A stretch of DNA of 64,000 bases, taken from the NCBI GenBank assembly GCA_964495075.1, contig CAZBUJ010000022.1:1-64000 (forward strand), in the 5' to 3' direction. The notes beneath the pieces are model-generated. The model was given only the letters and a program-made list of their open reading frames with translations, made no database searches and was not told where the DNA came from. The stretch is from JAFGJQ01 sp964495075. Its GTDB lineage: Bacteria > Planctomycetota > Phycisphaerae > UBA1845. The translations under genes were made by a program, and so were the position numbers. Shown here one piece after another: positions 8,803-18,115 of the stretch (position 1 is the first letter of the stretch; each line of letters starts with the position of its first letter).

Positions 8803-10223
8803 GTTATCTGCATCGATGGTTCCGAGTCAACGTCGAGCACGCCCTGGGCAACGAGGTCGTGCGTCGGGCGATCGGCGACACGGCGGCCAAGAAGATCGTG
8901 TCGCGGGCGGCGGCGGTGTCGGAGGTCGACCAGTTCGAGGCGTTGCGGGAGTTGGCGGCCGGCATCAAGCAGCACACGCTGGACAATCTGGACGGCTACC
9001 TGGACGCCTTCACCCGGCAGGTGGAGGCGGCGGGCGGTGTCGTTCATCACGTCGAGTCGGCCGCCGCGGCCAACGCGTGCATCGTCCGGATTGCGCGTGA
9101 CAACGGCTCGACGCTCTGCGTCAAAGCCAAGTCGATGACGACGGAAGAGACGGGTCTGGGCTCGGCCCTGGAGGCGGCCGGCGTGCGCGTGGTGGAAACG
9201 GACCTGGGCGAGTTCATCGTGCAGATCGACCATGATCGACCGAGCCACATCGTCACACCGATCATCCACAAGAACCGCAAGATGATCGCGGAGGCATTCG
9301 CGCGGGAGCTCGGGGTCGACTATACCGAGGATCCCGAGACGCTCACCATGCATGCCCGGCGTCACCTGCGAGACATCTTCCAGCGCTGCGACCTCGGCAT
9401 CTCCGGCGTCAACTTCGCGGTGGCGGAGACGGGGGTGTTGTGCCTCTGTACGAACGAGGGGAACGGGCGGTTGACGACGACGCGGCCGAAGGTGCACGTC
9501 GCGCTGATGGGGATCGAAAAACTGGTGCCGCGGATGGTGGATCTCGCGTTGTTTCTGAAGGTGCTGGCGCGTTCCAGTACAGGTCAGCCCATTACGGTGT
9601 ACACGTCGCTGATTCACGGGCCGCGGCGGGCGGGTGATCCGGACGGGCCGGAACGTCTCCACGTGGTGGTTCTCGACGGCGGCCGCCGTGACATTCTGTC
9701 GAGCGAGTACCGCGAGGTGCTGCGTTGCATCCGGTGCGGGGCGTGCCTGAACGCGTGTCCGGTGTACCGGCGGATCGGGGGGCATGCGTACGACAGCGTA
9801 TACCCCGGCCCGATCGGCAAGCTGTTGACGCCGTTGATGCAGGACTTCGAGCGGTACGCCGATCTACCGCAGGCGTCGAGCCTGTGCGGCCAGTGCCTCG
9901 AAGTCTGCCCGGTGAAGATCGACATTCCGGACGTGCTCGTTCGATTGCGGCGGGACCAGGTTCGTCGCCGGACAGTTCCGTGGAGTCGGCGGTTCGCGTT
10001 CCGGATGATGTCGCGGGTGTTGATATCGCCCGTCCGGTACCGGGTGGCCCAGCGGCTGGCGCGGGCGCTTACGTTCTTCGGCGGCGCGGATGGCTGGATG
10101 CGGTGGCTGCCGGGTCCGATGCGGGAGGTCACGGCGGTGCGCGACGTGCCCCGTCCGGCGGCGCGGCCGTTTCGTGCCCGGTGGGCGGACGAGAACAAAC
10201 AGGGCGACGAGGGACCGGAGTGA
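8799..10223 (+). CDS. lutB: lactate utilization iron-sulfur protein B
   Basis: A 474-residue protein: the LutB/LUD domain (about 60-290) is followed by two [4Fe-4S] ferredoxin motifs, C310-x2-C313-x2-C316-x3-C320-P and C363-x2-C366-x3-C370-P. It is the electron-transfer subunit of the LutABC lactate oxidase. The GTG at 8799 sits in the stop of lutA; the frame is open further upstream, but the overlapping start gives the normal family length. lutC follows after 14 nt. Confidence 0.93.
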   Translation: MSYLHRWFRVNVEHALGNEVVRRAIGDTAAKKIVSRAAAVSEVDQFEALRELAAGIKQHTLDNLDGYLDAFTRQVEAAGGVVHHVESAAAANACIVRIARDNGSTLCVKAKSMTTEETGLGSALEAAGVRVVETDLGEFIVQIDHDRPSHIVTPIIHKNRKMIAEAFARELGVDYTEDPETLTMHARRHLRDIFQRCDLGISGVNFAVAETGVLCLCTNEGNGRLTTTRPKVHVALMGIEKLVPRMVDLALFLKVLARSSTGQPITVYTSLIHGPRRAGDPDGPERLHVVVLDGGRRDILSSEYREVLRCIRCGACLNACPVYRRIGGHAYDSVYPGPIGKLLTPLMQDFERYADLPQASSLCGQCLEVCPVKIDIPDVLVRLRRDQVRRRTVPWSRRFAFRMMSRVLISPVRYRVAQRLARALTFFGGADGWMRWLPGPMREVTAVRDVPRPAARPFRARWADENKQGDEGPE

Positions 10224-10237
10224 CGCGAGGGAGGCGC

Positions 10238-10861
10238 ATGGCGACGCGGGACCACAATTCACTGCCTGACCTTAACGCGGCTCCCGTGCGCCGGGTAGGC
10301 GCGCCGGACGATCGGGCGGCGTTGTTCGTCGAGCAGGCGACGCGGCTGGGTATGAAAGTCGTCGAGGCGTCCGAGGAGGGGGCGCCCCGCCTCATCGCGG
10401 AGTTGATTGGGGGTCTGGCGGTGGCGGGCGGCAAGCCGAAGGTCGTCATCGAACCGGGGCTGGGGCTGGGCGGTGCCATCTGGAAGGCACTGGGCGACGC
10501 GGCGGAGCACGTGGATCCGCGTGACGGCGACGAGGCGATGTTCGCGGCGGACGTCGGCGTGACGGGCGTGTTCGCGGCGGTGGCGGAGACGGGCAGCCTA
10601 GCGTGCGCGAGCGGCGAGGGGTTGTGGCGCGGCGCGAGCCTGATCCCGCCGGTGCACGTGGCCGTCGTGCGGGAGGGGGCGATCGTGCCGGACCTGCTCG
10701 ATCTGCTGGGCGGGCTGACCGCGGAGGCCGTGCCGGCCAACCTGACGCTGATCAGCGGTCCGAGCAAGACGGCGGACATCGAGGGGATTCTCATCACCGG
10801 CGTGCACGGCCCGGGGGAGGTGCACGTCGTTTTGATCCGCGACGCGGCCGGCCGTGCCTGA
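10238..10861 (+). CDS. lutC: lactate utilization protein C (LUD domain)
   Basis: A 207-residue LUD-domain protein, the third gene of the lut operon. Conserved blocks include GVTGVFAAVAETGSLAC and the C-terminal ISGPSKTADIEGILITGVHG, typical of LutC/YkgG. The ATG at 10238 is preceded by a GAGG Shine-Dalgarno. The first 25 residues are less conserved than the rest. The order lutA-lutB-lutC with near contact between genes is the standard one. Confidence 0.93.
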   Translation: MATRDHNSLPDLNAAPVRRVGAPDDRAALFVEQATRLGMKVVEASEEGAPRLIAELIGGLAVAGGKPKVVIEPGLGLGGAIWKALGDAAEHVDPRDGDEAMFAADVGVTGVFAAVAETGSLACASGEGLWRGASLIPPVHVAVVREGAIVPDLLDLLGGLTAEAVPANLTLISGPSKTADIEGILITGVHGPGEVHVVLIRDAAGRA

Positions 10862-11024
10862 CGGCCCCCAGTCAAGGCTCACCCGGACTCGCGATCGCGG
10901 AATCAGCGCTGGGCACGGTGGGGCGCGATCCACGGGGCGATGGCCTCGCGCCGATGGAAACGGCTCAGTTGAGCGGCGACGCGGGCGGGCGGCGCGACGT
11001 TCCTGCTGCCCTGCGGCGGGCCGG

Positions 11025-11582
11025 TCAGCCCAGTCCGATGTCGCCCGCCACGGGCCGGAGGGCGGCGATGCAGTTGTCGATGTGCTCGTCGAGGTCGATG
11101 TTCAGCAGTTGGGCGCCTTTGATGATGTCATCGCGTGACACGGCGGCGGCGAATCGCTTGTCCTTCATTTTCTTGCGTACGCTCTTGGCCGCCATGCCCT
11201 CAAGGCGGTCCGGTCGCACGAGGGCGACGGCGTGAATGAAGCCGCACAGTTCGTCGACGGCGAACAGGGTCTGCCGGATCGGCCGATCGAGCGGGACGGC
11301 TTCCTGGTTCCAGTGGGCGTGGGAGAGCACGGCGGTGACGATCTCCTCATCGACGCCGGCGGCCCGCAGGATTTCGGCCCCTTTCTGGGGGTGCTCGGGC
11401 GGCTCGGGGTAGCGTTCGTAGTCGAAATCGTGGATGAGGCCCACCACGCCCCATTGCTCGACGTCGTGTCCGCCGAGTTGCGCGTAGTGTCGCATGGCGG
11501 CCTCCACGGCCAACGCGTGCTTGATCAGGGCATCCGACTTGGTGTACTGGTTGAGAAGGTCCCAGGCCTCGCGACGGTCCAT
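11025..11582 (-). CDS. HD-domain phosphohydrolase-like protein
   Basis: The 185-residue protein has the metal-binding HD signature: an early histidine (HALAVEAAMRHYA), then GLIHDFDYERYP, and a later histidine in AVLSHAHWNQE. Proteins of this kind are metal-dependent hydrolases of nucleotides or phosphoesters; the substrate here is unknown. ATG 11582 is chosen because conserved sequence starts there and GGGAG lies about 8 nt upstream; the frame is open to 11693. It diverges from the phosphotransferase gene at 11711. Confidence 0.75.
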   Translation of the reverse strand: MDRREAWDLLNQYTKSDALIKHALAVEAAMRHYAQLGGHDVEQWGVVGLIHDFDYERYPEPPEHPQKGAEILRAAGVDEEIVTAVLSHAHWNQEAVPLDRPIRQTLFAVDELCGFIHAVALVRPDRLEGMAAKSVRKKMKDKRFAAAVSRDDIIKGAQLLNIDLDEHIDNCIAALRPVAGDIGLG

Positions 11583-11602
11583 GGTGCATCTCCCTGTCGC
11601 AT

Positions 11603-11630
11603 TTGACTTGACCCCGGTGCGGATTATCAT
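11603..11630 (+). promoter_or_regulatory. candidate promoter of the phosphotransferase gene
   Basis: TTGACT (11603-11608), 16 nt, TATCAT (11625-11630), about 80 nt before the TTG start at 11711, in the short divergent region. Confidence 0.4.
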
Positions 11631-11710
11631 CGGGTAGGCGTTCGTCGTGCCGACCGGAGCCGATGGGTCGCACCGGGCTACTGCCGATGCCACGATTATA
11701 GAGCTTCACC

Positions 11711-12763
11711 TTGAAAGATCGACAGCGCGATACGTTTGACACCGATGAACTGGCGATCGTGCTGAGTCATTACCCGCTCGGCGTGATCGAGTCGATCACC
11801 GAGTTTGCCCGCGGGTCGCGGCGGAGCCCGAAGGTCGGCATTGTCTGCCAGAAGGGCAAATTCCTGCTGAAACGACGCGATCCGCACCGGTCGAACCGGT
11901 CGCGGATCTCGTTTGCCCACCGGCTGCAGGCCCACCTGGCCGGCCACGGATTCCCCCTCCCCCGCCTCGTGCTGCCCAGCAACAGCAACGACCCATGCCA
12001 GCCGGTGCTGATGCTGCGGGACCAGATGTACGAGATGTTCGAGTACGTCTCCGGTCACTCGTATGCCGGGACGGACGACGAGACACGGGACGCCGGGTTG
12101 ACGCTGGCCACGTTCCACCAGTTAACGCTGGACTTTGCGCACGATGCGGATTGTCCGGTCGGCGATTATCACGACGCGAACGCCGTGCGGACGGGGTTGA
12201 ACACGATTCCGGCGTCGGTGAGCCCGCATGAGAGCGTGGCCGGTCGGCAGGCGGAGCTGTTCGGCGTGGTGAACCAGTTGTTCAACGCATATGACGAGGC
12301 GGCCGAGCTCGCCCGCGGGACCGGGATCGATCGGGGCGCGGACCAGATCATTCACTCGGATTGGCACCCGGGCAACATGCTGTTCAAGAACGACAAGGTC
12401 GCCGCGGTGATCGATTACGACGCCGCCCGGCTGTCGAAGCGGATCGTCGACGTGGCCAACGGTGCGCTGCAGTTCTCGATGTTGACGGGGCAGAAGCTGG
12501 AGACCTGGCCGGATTACGTGGACGAGTCCAAGCTGCGGAGCTTCCTTTCGGCGTACGAGGCGGAGCAGCCGTTGACGCAGGGCGAGCGCGAGGCGATCCC
12601 GTACCTGATGATCGAAGCGCTGATCGCGGAATGCGTGGTGCCCATTGCGCGAACGGGGTCGTTCGGGCACTGGCACGGCTTTCGGTTCATGCAGATGGTG
12701 GAGCGGAAGGTGGACTGGCTGCGGAAGAACGCGGAGCGGCTGGTGGAGAGCATCGAGTCGTGA
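11711..12763 (+). CDS. APH/choline-kinase family phosphotransferase
   Basis: A 350-residue protein with the aminoglycoside-phosphotransferase kinase fold. The catalytic loop is HSDWHPGNML (H215, D217, N222) and the metal-binding aspartates are in IDYD (235-237). The N-terminal lobe has GKFLLKRRDPHR. Relatives phosphorylate small hydroxylated molecules such as homoserine, choline or aminoglycosides; nothing here fixes the substrate. The start is TTG. It converges on the PP2C gene with a 9-nt gap. Confidence 0.75.
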   Translation: MKDRQRDTFDTDELAIVLSHYPLGVIESITEFARGSRRSPKVGIVCQKGKFLLKRRDPHRSNRSRISFAHRLQAHLAGHGFPLPRLVLPSNSNDPCQPVLMLRDQMYEMFEYVSGHSYAGTDDETRDAGLTLATFHQLTLDFAHDADCPVGDYHDANAVRTGLNTIPASVSPHESVAGRQAELFGVVNQLFNAYDEAAELARGTGIDRGADQIIHSDWHPGNMLFKNDKVAAVIDYDAARLSKRIVDVANGALQFSMLTGQKLETWPDYVDESKLRSFLSAYEAEQPLTQGEREAIPYLMIEALIAECVVPIARTGSFGHWHGFRFMQMVERKVDWLRKNAERLVESIES

Positions 12764-12772
12764 CGGGGCCGG

Positions 12773-14029
12773 CTACAGGCGCCGGACCACGATCGCGGTG
12801 AGGTCGTCGTCCTGCGGGGTTCCCCGGCCGAAATCGGTTACCGCTTTGTGCATAATGGCGATCAGGTCGGCCGCGCCGCGGGACGGGTTGTCGTGCAGGA
12901 TATCAAACAGGCGATCGACGCCGAACTCCTCGCCGGACCGGTTGGCCCATTCGAAGAATCCATCCGTCACCAGCAGGAAGACGTCCCCCGGCTGGAGCAG
13001 GAGCGGCGGGGCCGGCGATGTGTCGATGTCCGGCAGGATTCCCAGCGGAATGACGGTGGCGCGCAGGATGTGCCGTGACGCGTCCGTCCTGCGATAGAGC
13101 AGCAGGGGGCCGTGGCCCCCGCTGACATAATCGATGCGTGCGTGGCTCGGGTCGAGGATGCCGAAGAACGTGGTAACGAACCGGCCGCTGTCCAGGTCGA
13201 CGGCGAGCTGGTCGTTACATCGAGCGATCATCGTGCTCAGGTCATCCGTAGTGACGGCGGCCGCCCGCAGAAGGGCCCGCAGCTCCGCCGCGATCAGGGC
13301 GGGTCCGATGCCGTGCCCGGTAGCGTCGGCGATCAGCAGTCCGAGCCGGCCGTCGGGGAGCGTGATGAAGTCATAGCAGTCGCCGCCGGTGTCGTCGGCC
13401 GGTCGGTTCCAGCCGGCGATGTCGAAGCCGTCAACCGACGGGTTCTGCTTGGGCAGCAGTGACCGCTGGATGTCGCGTGCGATGGCCAGGTCGTGCTCGA
13501 GCTTCTGCTTTTGGGCGTATTGTTCGAGCAGCAGTTGGCGCTGGAGGGCCACCCCGGTCAGCGAGCTGAGGGTGGCGGCCAGTGTTTCGTCGGCCTCGGT
13601 GAACGGGCCGCGCCGCTTGTTGAGGACCTGGAGCACGCCCATGACCTCCCCATCGTATCCGGTCATGGCGAAGGCGAGGATGTTGCGGGTCCGGAACCCC
13701 GTATGTTTGTCGACATCCGGATTGAACCGCGGGTCCTCGTACGCGTCGGGCACGTTGACCACGCGGCGGGTCTGGGCGGCCTCGCCGGCGATTCCCCGCA
13801 TGGCGGAGAAGCGGATCTCGTCGGCGCCGGTGGCGAGTTTGCTGTAGAGTTCGTCGCGGTCGCGGTCGTAGAGAAAGACGGCGGCCCGCTCGCAATCGAG
13901 GACATTGAGGGCCGCCCGCTCGATGCGCTTGAGTAGCGGGTCCAACTCAATGGTGGCTCCGATCTCGCGCGAGACGTCGAGCAGGTGAGTCAGGTTTTGC
14001 ACTTGCTGGTGCAGGTCGGCCTCGCTCAT
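12773..14029 (-). CDS. GAF-domain PP2C (SpoIIE/RsbU-type) serine phosphatase
   Basis: A 418-residue protein with an N-terminal GAF sensor domain (about 20-170, with ERAAVFLYDRDRDELYSKL and ILAFAMTG), a linker helix (QKQKLEHDLAIARDIQRSLL) and a C-terminal SpoIIE phosphatase domain (about 195-418). The metal-binding motifs are DDTGGDCYDF, ADATGHG and LVTDGFFE. Such enzymes dephosphorylate anti-sigma antagonists in partner-switching systems; no RsbV or RsbW gene is adjacent. The DIQRSLLP element before the catalytic domain is the usual RsbU-type junction. Confidence 0.9.
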   Translation of the reverse strand: MSEADLHQQVQNLTHLLDVSREIGATIELDPLLKRIERAALNVLDCERAAVFLYDRDRDELYSKLATGADEIRFSAMRGIAGEAAQTRRVVNVPDAYEDPRFNPDVDKHTGFRTRNILAFAMTGYDGEVMGVLQVLNKRRGPFTEADETLAATLSSLTGVALQRQLLLEQYAQKQKLEHDLAIARDIQRSLLPKQNPSVDGFDIAGWNRPADDTGGDCYDFITLPDGRLGLLIADATGHGIGPALIAAELRALLRAAAVTTDDLSTMIARCNDQLAVDLDSGRFVTTFFGILDPSHARIDYVSGGHGPLLLYRRTDASRHILRATVIPLGILPDIDTSPAPPLLLQPGDVFLLVTDGFFEWANRSGEEFGVDRLFDILHDNPSRGAADLIAIMHKAVTDFGRGTPQDDDLTAIVVRRL

Positions 14030-14255
14030 GAACGTTTAGCATGGCACGGCGGAGCACGAAATGCAAGGCCGCACGGTGGGCCGTCGGCCAGTTGCAGGGC
14101 CCGGAACGCCGCGCTACAATGCGATCGGCGGGGGCCGGAGACTGCGTCGTGGGCGGGGGCGGCTGCCGTTGGCCGGGCGCGAACGGGCACAAGCGAGTCA
14201 TCGTCCCGTGAGGCGCGGTGGAACGCGGGCGGCGGCATGCGAATCGAAGCGGTCT

Positions 14256-15008
14256 GTGTTTGAGTTGAGCGGCATATCGAAGCGGTACGGCACCACGGAA
14301 GCCCTGCGCGCGGTGGATCTGGCGGTCGAACCGGGAAGGTCCACCGTTCTCATCGGGCCGAGCGGGTGCGGCAAGTCCACGCTGCTGCGGCTGATGATCG
14401 GGCTGATCCGGCCCGACGCAGGAGAAGTCCGCTTCGAAGGCGAGGCCGTGACGGACGGCAACGCGATGCGGCTGCGCCGCAAGATGGGGTACGTGATTCA
14501 GGACGGCGGTCTGTTTCCGCATCTGACCGCACGGGGAAACGCCGCATTGGTTGCCCGGTACCTGGGTTGGGATGGGCAGCGAATTGATTCTCGACTGAAT
14601 GAACTCGTCGAGCTGACCCACTTCCCGGCCGACGGACTCGATCGCTATCCCGCACAACTTTCCGGCGGCCAGCGCCAGCGGGTGAGCCTCATGCGGGCGC
14701 TGATGCTGGATCCCGACGTGTTGCTGATGGATGAGCCGCTCGCCGCCCTCGATCCGATGATTCGCAGCAACCTGCAGGCCGACCTGCGCACGATCTTCCG
14801 GCAACTTGCCAAGACGGTGGTCCTGGTCACACACGATCTCGGCGAAGCCGGCTACTTTGGCGACACGATCGTCCTGATCCGCGAGGGGCGCGTCGTGCAA
14901 GTCGGCTCGTTCCGTGACCTTCTCGATTCTCCCGCCGATGCGTTTGTAACGGAGTTCGTCAATGCCCAGCGGAGCCCGCTGGAGGCGTCCGAGGGGGCGG
15001 TGCGGTGA
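14256..15008 (+). CDS. ABC transporter ATP-binding protein, osmoprotectant/ergothioneine (OpuCA/EgtV-like) type
   Basis: A 250-residue ATPase energising import through the membrane protein encoded next. Walker A is GPSGCGKS (34-41), followed by the Q-loop, the signature LSGGQRQR, Walker B VLLMDEPLAALD and the H-loop (VLVTHDLGEA). It lacks the C-terminal CBS domains of OpuAA/ProV, so it is the short form. The GTG at 14256 starts the conserved FELSGISKRYG; the frame is open to 14061, but that part is arginine-rich and not conserved-looking. Its TGA overlaps the GTG of the next gene. Confidence 0.88.
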   Translation: MFELSGISKRYGTTEALRAVDLAVEPGRSTVLIGPSGCGKSTLLRLMIGLIRPDAGEVRFEGEAVTDGNAMRLRRKMGYVIQDGGLFPHLTARGNAALVARYLGWDGQRIDSRLNELVELTHFPADGLDRYPAQLSGGQRQRVSLMRALMLDPDVLLMDEPLAALDPMIRSNLQADLRTIFRQLAKTVVLVTHDLGEAGYFGDTIVLIREGRVVQVGSFRDLLDSPADAFVTEFVNAQRSPLEASEGAVR

Positions 15009-16522
15009 ACTGGCGACGAACGGTACCGCTGATGGTTGGCCTGGCGCTGGCGCCGCCGGTGTTTGCCGACGAGTCCACGACGGTGCGGGTCGGCTCGAAA
15101 GCCTTCACGGAATCCGTGATTCTCGCGGAGATCGTCGTCCACCTTGCGGCGAGCGAAGGCGTCGACGCGGAGCATATCGAGGGCCTGGGGGGCACGCGGC
15201 TGCTGTGGGAGGCGTTGCGGGCGGGGCAGATCGACATCTATCCCGAATACACCGGCACGATGAGCGAAGAGATCTTCGCGGGTGAGGGCATTCACGGCGT
15301 GGCCGCCCTCCGCGCGAAGCTCGCCGAGGTCGGCCTCAAGATGACCGGCGCCCTCGGCTTCAACAACACCTACGTCATCGGCATGAAAGAGGAGCTTGCA
15401 GACAAGCTGGGGATTCGCAGGATCAGCGACCTGCGTGACCATCCCGACCTCACGCTCCGCTTCAGCAACGAGTTCATGAAGCGGGCGGACGGCTGGGGGG
15501 CCCTGGCACAGCGGTATCAACTGCCGCATCAGGACGTGCGCGGATTGGAGCATGCCCTGGCCTACCAGGCGCTCGACAAGGGCGTCATTCAGGTCACCGA
15601 CTTGTACGCGACGGACGCCAAGATTCGCAAGCTCCAGTTGCGCCGCCTCCAGGACGACCTCGGTCACTTCCCGCAATACCACGCCGTCTTCGTTTATCGC
15701 AAGGAGTTGGAGCAGCGGGTACCGGCTCTGGTTGCCGCACTCCAACGGCTGGAAGGCACCGTCGACGAAACGGCGATGACCAGCATGAACGCGCGGGTCG
15801 AACTTGACGGCCTCGGCGAAAGCCGGGTGGCGGCCGATTTCCTGGCGGCCGCGCAGGGGATCCGGTCACGCGTTCGTGAGCAAAGCGCCGTCCACGACAT
15901 CGCGCGCTACACGGTGGAGCATCTCAACATGGTGGCGGTGTCGCTCGCCGCCGCCACCCTGGTGGCCATTCCCCTCGGCGTGGTCGCGGCGCGAACGACC
16001 AAACTCGCCCAACTCATTCTCGGCGTGGTGGGGATCATCCAGACGATTCCGTCCATCGCGCTGCTCGTGCTGCTGATCCAGCCGGTGAGCTACTTTTCCG
16101 ACGAGCTGGGCTATCCGCAGGCGGTGGTGGCCCTTTTCCTCTACTCGCTGTTGCCCATCGTCCGCAACACCTACACCGGTCTGCGAGGGATCTCTCCGCA
16201 GATGCAGGAATCGGCGGTGGCCCTCGGCCTTCCGCCCTGGGTCCGCCTGTGGCGCATCGAATTGCCCCTCGCATCGCGGATGATTCTGGCGGGCGTCAAG
16301 ACGGCGGCCGTGATCAACGTCGGGTTCGCGACGCTGGGCGGATTCATCGGGGCCGGCGGGTTTGGCGAGCCGATCTTCACCGGCATCCGGCTCAACGACT
16401 ACGGCGTGATTTTGCAGGGCGCGGTCCCGGCCGCCGTGCTGGCCCTTCTCGTCCAGGGGCTGTTCGAACTCGTCGATCGCCTGGTGGTGCCGAAGGGACT
16501 TCGGTTGCGTTCGCTCGCGTGA
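15005..16522 (+). CDS. fused substrate-binding protein-permease of an osmoprotectant/ergothioneine-type ABC transporter
   Basis: The 505-residue protein begins with a signal-like segment (residues 1-21), then an OpuAC-type binding domain (about 25-285; VGSKAFTESVILAE, DIYPEYTGTMSEE, LGFNNTYVIG). A MetI-like permease follows (about 300-500) with at least five helices and the EAA loop near 400-430 (ESAVALGLPPW). Fusions in this family normally put the permease first and the binding domain last; here the order is reversed. The binding domain would lie outside the membrane with the permease after it. The start overlaps the ATPase stop. Ligand class (betaine, choline, carnitine or ergothioneine) cannot be read with certainty; the egtBD genes directly downstream make ergothioneine or a relative worth considering. 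Confidence 0.85.
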   Translation: MNWRRTVPLMVGLALAPPVFADESTTVRVGSKAFTESVILAEIVVHLAASEGVDAEHIEGLGGTRLLWEALRAGQIDIYPEYTGTMSEEIFAGEGIHGVAALRAKLAEVGLKMTGALGFNNTYVIGMKEELADKLGIRRISDLRDHPDLTLRFSNEFMKRADGWGALAQRYQLPHQDVRGLEHALAYQALDKGVIQVTDLYATDAKIRKLQLRRLQDDLGHFPQYHAVFVYRKELEQRVPALVAALQRLEGTVDETAMTSMNARVELDGLGESRVAADFLAAAQGIRSRVREQSAVHDIARYTVEHLNMVAVSLAAATLVAIPLGVVAARTTKLAQLILGVVGIIQTIPSIALLVLLIQPVSYFSDELGYPQAVVALFLYSLLPIVRNTYTGLRGISPQMQESAVALGLPPWVRLWRIELPLASRMILAGVKTAAVINVGFATLGGFIGAGGFGEPIFTGIRLNDYGVILQGAVPAAVLALLVQGLFELVDRLVVPKGLRLRSLA

Positions 16523-16795
16523 ACCGCGGCGGTCCGTGCGAGCAGGCTGGCGAAAGCGAGCGTCTGCCGCGCCGCTCGCGTTTCCATGGTCCTGAGCGAC
16601 CCGTGATCGTGGCGCGCCGAGGCTTCCTTGACTTCGCGCGTCAGCGGGCAAAAATAGGGAACACGGGTGGCGGGCGCGGGTCAACGAATCCTCTTCCTCT
16701 GAAAGATCCCCCTTGCATCGTGCTCCAGCCCGTAACCGTGCGCCGGAATCGTTGCTGGTTCGCGGCGCGACCTGATCCTGGAAGGAGGCCTCACC

Positions 16796-18094
16796 GTGTC
16801 CAGCTTGTCTCCCGCGTACTCCACGGGCTCCTGTTCGCGACCCGGCGCGACGGAGGACCTCGCCGCGCGATACGACGACGTCCGCGCCTTCAGCGAGGCG
16901 CTGTGCGAGCCGCTGGCGATCGAGGATTACGTCGTGCAGAGCATGCCCGACGTGAGCCCGACGCGCTGGCACCTGGCCCACGCGACCTGGTTCTTTGAGA
17001 CGTTCGTGCTGGCGGCGGCGGACGAGGCGTACAAGCCCTTCCATCCGGCGTTCGAGACACTGTTCAACTCGTATTACCACGCGGTCGGACCGCCGTTCCC
17101 CCGTCCGCGTCGCGGGATGTTGACGCGGCCGACGGTGAAGGAAGTCTACGCCTACCGCCGGCACGTGGACGATCAGATGCGCCGATTGTTCGACGACGTC
17201 CAGCGCCGGCGGTCGGCGGGTCTGGACGCGGTGATCGAGCTGGGGTTGCACCACGAGCAGCAGCACCAGGAACTGATGCTGACCGACCTGAAGCACGTGT
17301 TTGCTCAGAATCCGCTGTTTCCCGTCTATCGCGAACGAGAGGTCGAGCGGTCGTCGGATGTGGCCCGGCTGCGCTGGGGGAGCTGGGCGGAGGGCTTGCG
17401 GCACGTCGGCTTCGAGGGCGACGGCTTCTGTTACGACAACGAGCTGCCCCGACACCGGGTGTTCGTGGAGGGCTTCGACCTGGCCAACCGTCCAGTGACC
17501 AACGCCGAGTATCTCGAGTTCATCGAGGCGGGCGGCTACGGTCAGCCGGCCCACTGGCTTTCGGCGGGTTGGACGACGGTGCAGGAGCGCGGCTGGCAGG
17601 CGCCGCTGTACTGGCACCAGCGCGACGGGTCGTGGTGGAACTTCACGTTGTCGGGGTTTCGGCCGGTGAATCCGGCCGAGCCGGTGTGCCACGTCAGTTT
17701 CTACGAAGCGGATGCGTTCGCCCGCTGGGCGGGTTGCCGGCTTCCCACCGAAGCGGAGTGGGAGTGGGCGTCGTACGGGCTTCCGCTCGACGGGACGTTT
17801 GTCGAAGACGCGGTGTACCATCCTGGACCGGCTCCGCGTGACCCGGACGACGCGAATCCCAAGCAGTTGTTCGGCGACGTCTGGGAATGGACGGCGAGCC
17901 CGTACGCGGCGTATCCGGGCTACCGTGCGCCGCAGGGCGCGGTCGGCGAATACAACGGCAAGTTCATGTGCAGTCAGTTCGTGCTGCGGGGCGGGTCCTG
18001 CGCCACGTCGCGCACGCACATCCGTGCCACCTATCGCAACTTCTTCTACCCGGCGGACCGCTGGCAGTTTACCGGCATCCGTCTGGCCCGCTGA
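16796..18094 (+). CDS. egtB: ergothioneine sulfoxide synthase EgtB
   Basis: A 432-residue non-heme iron enzyme that joins a thiol (gamma-glutamylcysteine or cysteine) to hercynine with O2. The N-terminal DinB-like domain holds the iron ligands: H62 region (HLAHATWFFE) and the HX3H motif H153/H157 in LHHEQQHQEL. The C-terminal FGE-sulfatase domain (about 200-432) has PRHRVFVEGF, PTEAEWEWA and VLRGGSCAT. The GTG start has a strong AAGGAGG about 9 nt upstream. egtD follows after 21 nt. Neither egtA nor egtC is nearby. Confidence 0.93.
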   Translation: MSSLSPAYSTGSCSRPGATEDLAARYDDVRAFSEALCEPLAIEDYVVQSMPDVSPTRWHLAHATWFFETFVLAAADEAYKPFHPAFETLFNSYYHAVGPPFPRPRRGMLTRPTVKEVYAYRRHVDDQMRRLFDDVQRRRSAGLDAVIELGLHHEQQHQELMLTDLKHVFAQNPLFPVYREREVERSSDVARLRWGSWAEGLRHVGFEGDGFCYDNELPRHRVFVEGFDLANRPVTNAEYLEFIEAGGYGQPAHWLSAGWTTVQERGWQAPLYWHQRDGSWWNFTLSGFRPVNPAEPVCHVSFYEADAFARWAGCRLPTEAEWEWASYGLPLDGTFVEDAVYHPGPAPRDPDDANPKQLFGDVWEWTASPYAAYPGYRAPQGAVGEYNGKFMCSQFVLRGGSCATSRTHIRATYRNFFYPADRWQFTGIRLAR

Positions 18095-18115
18095 TTCCCC
18101 GTAACGGAGATCGAG

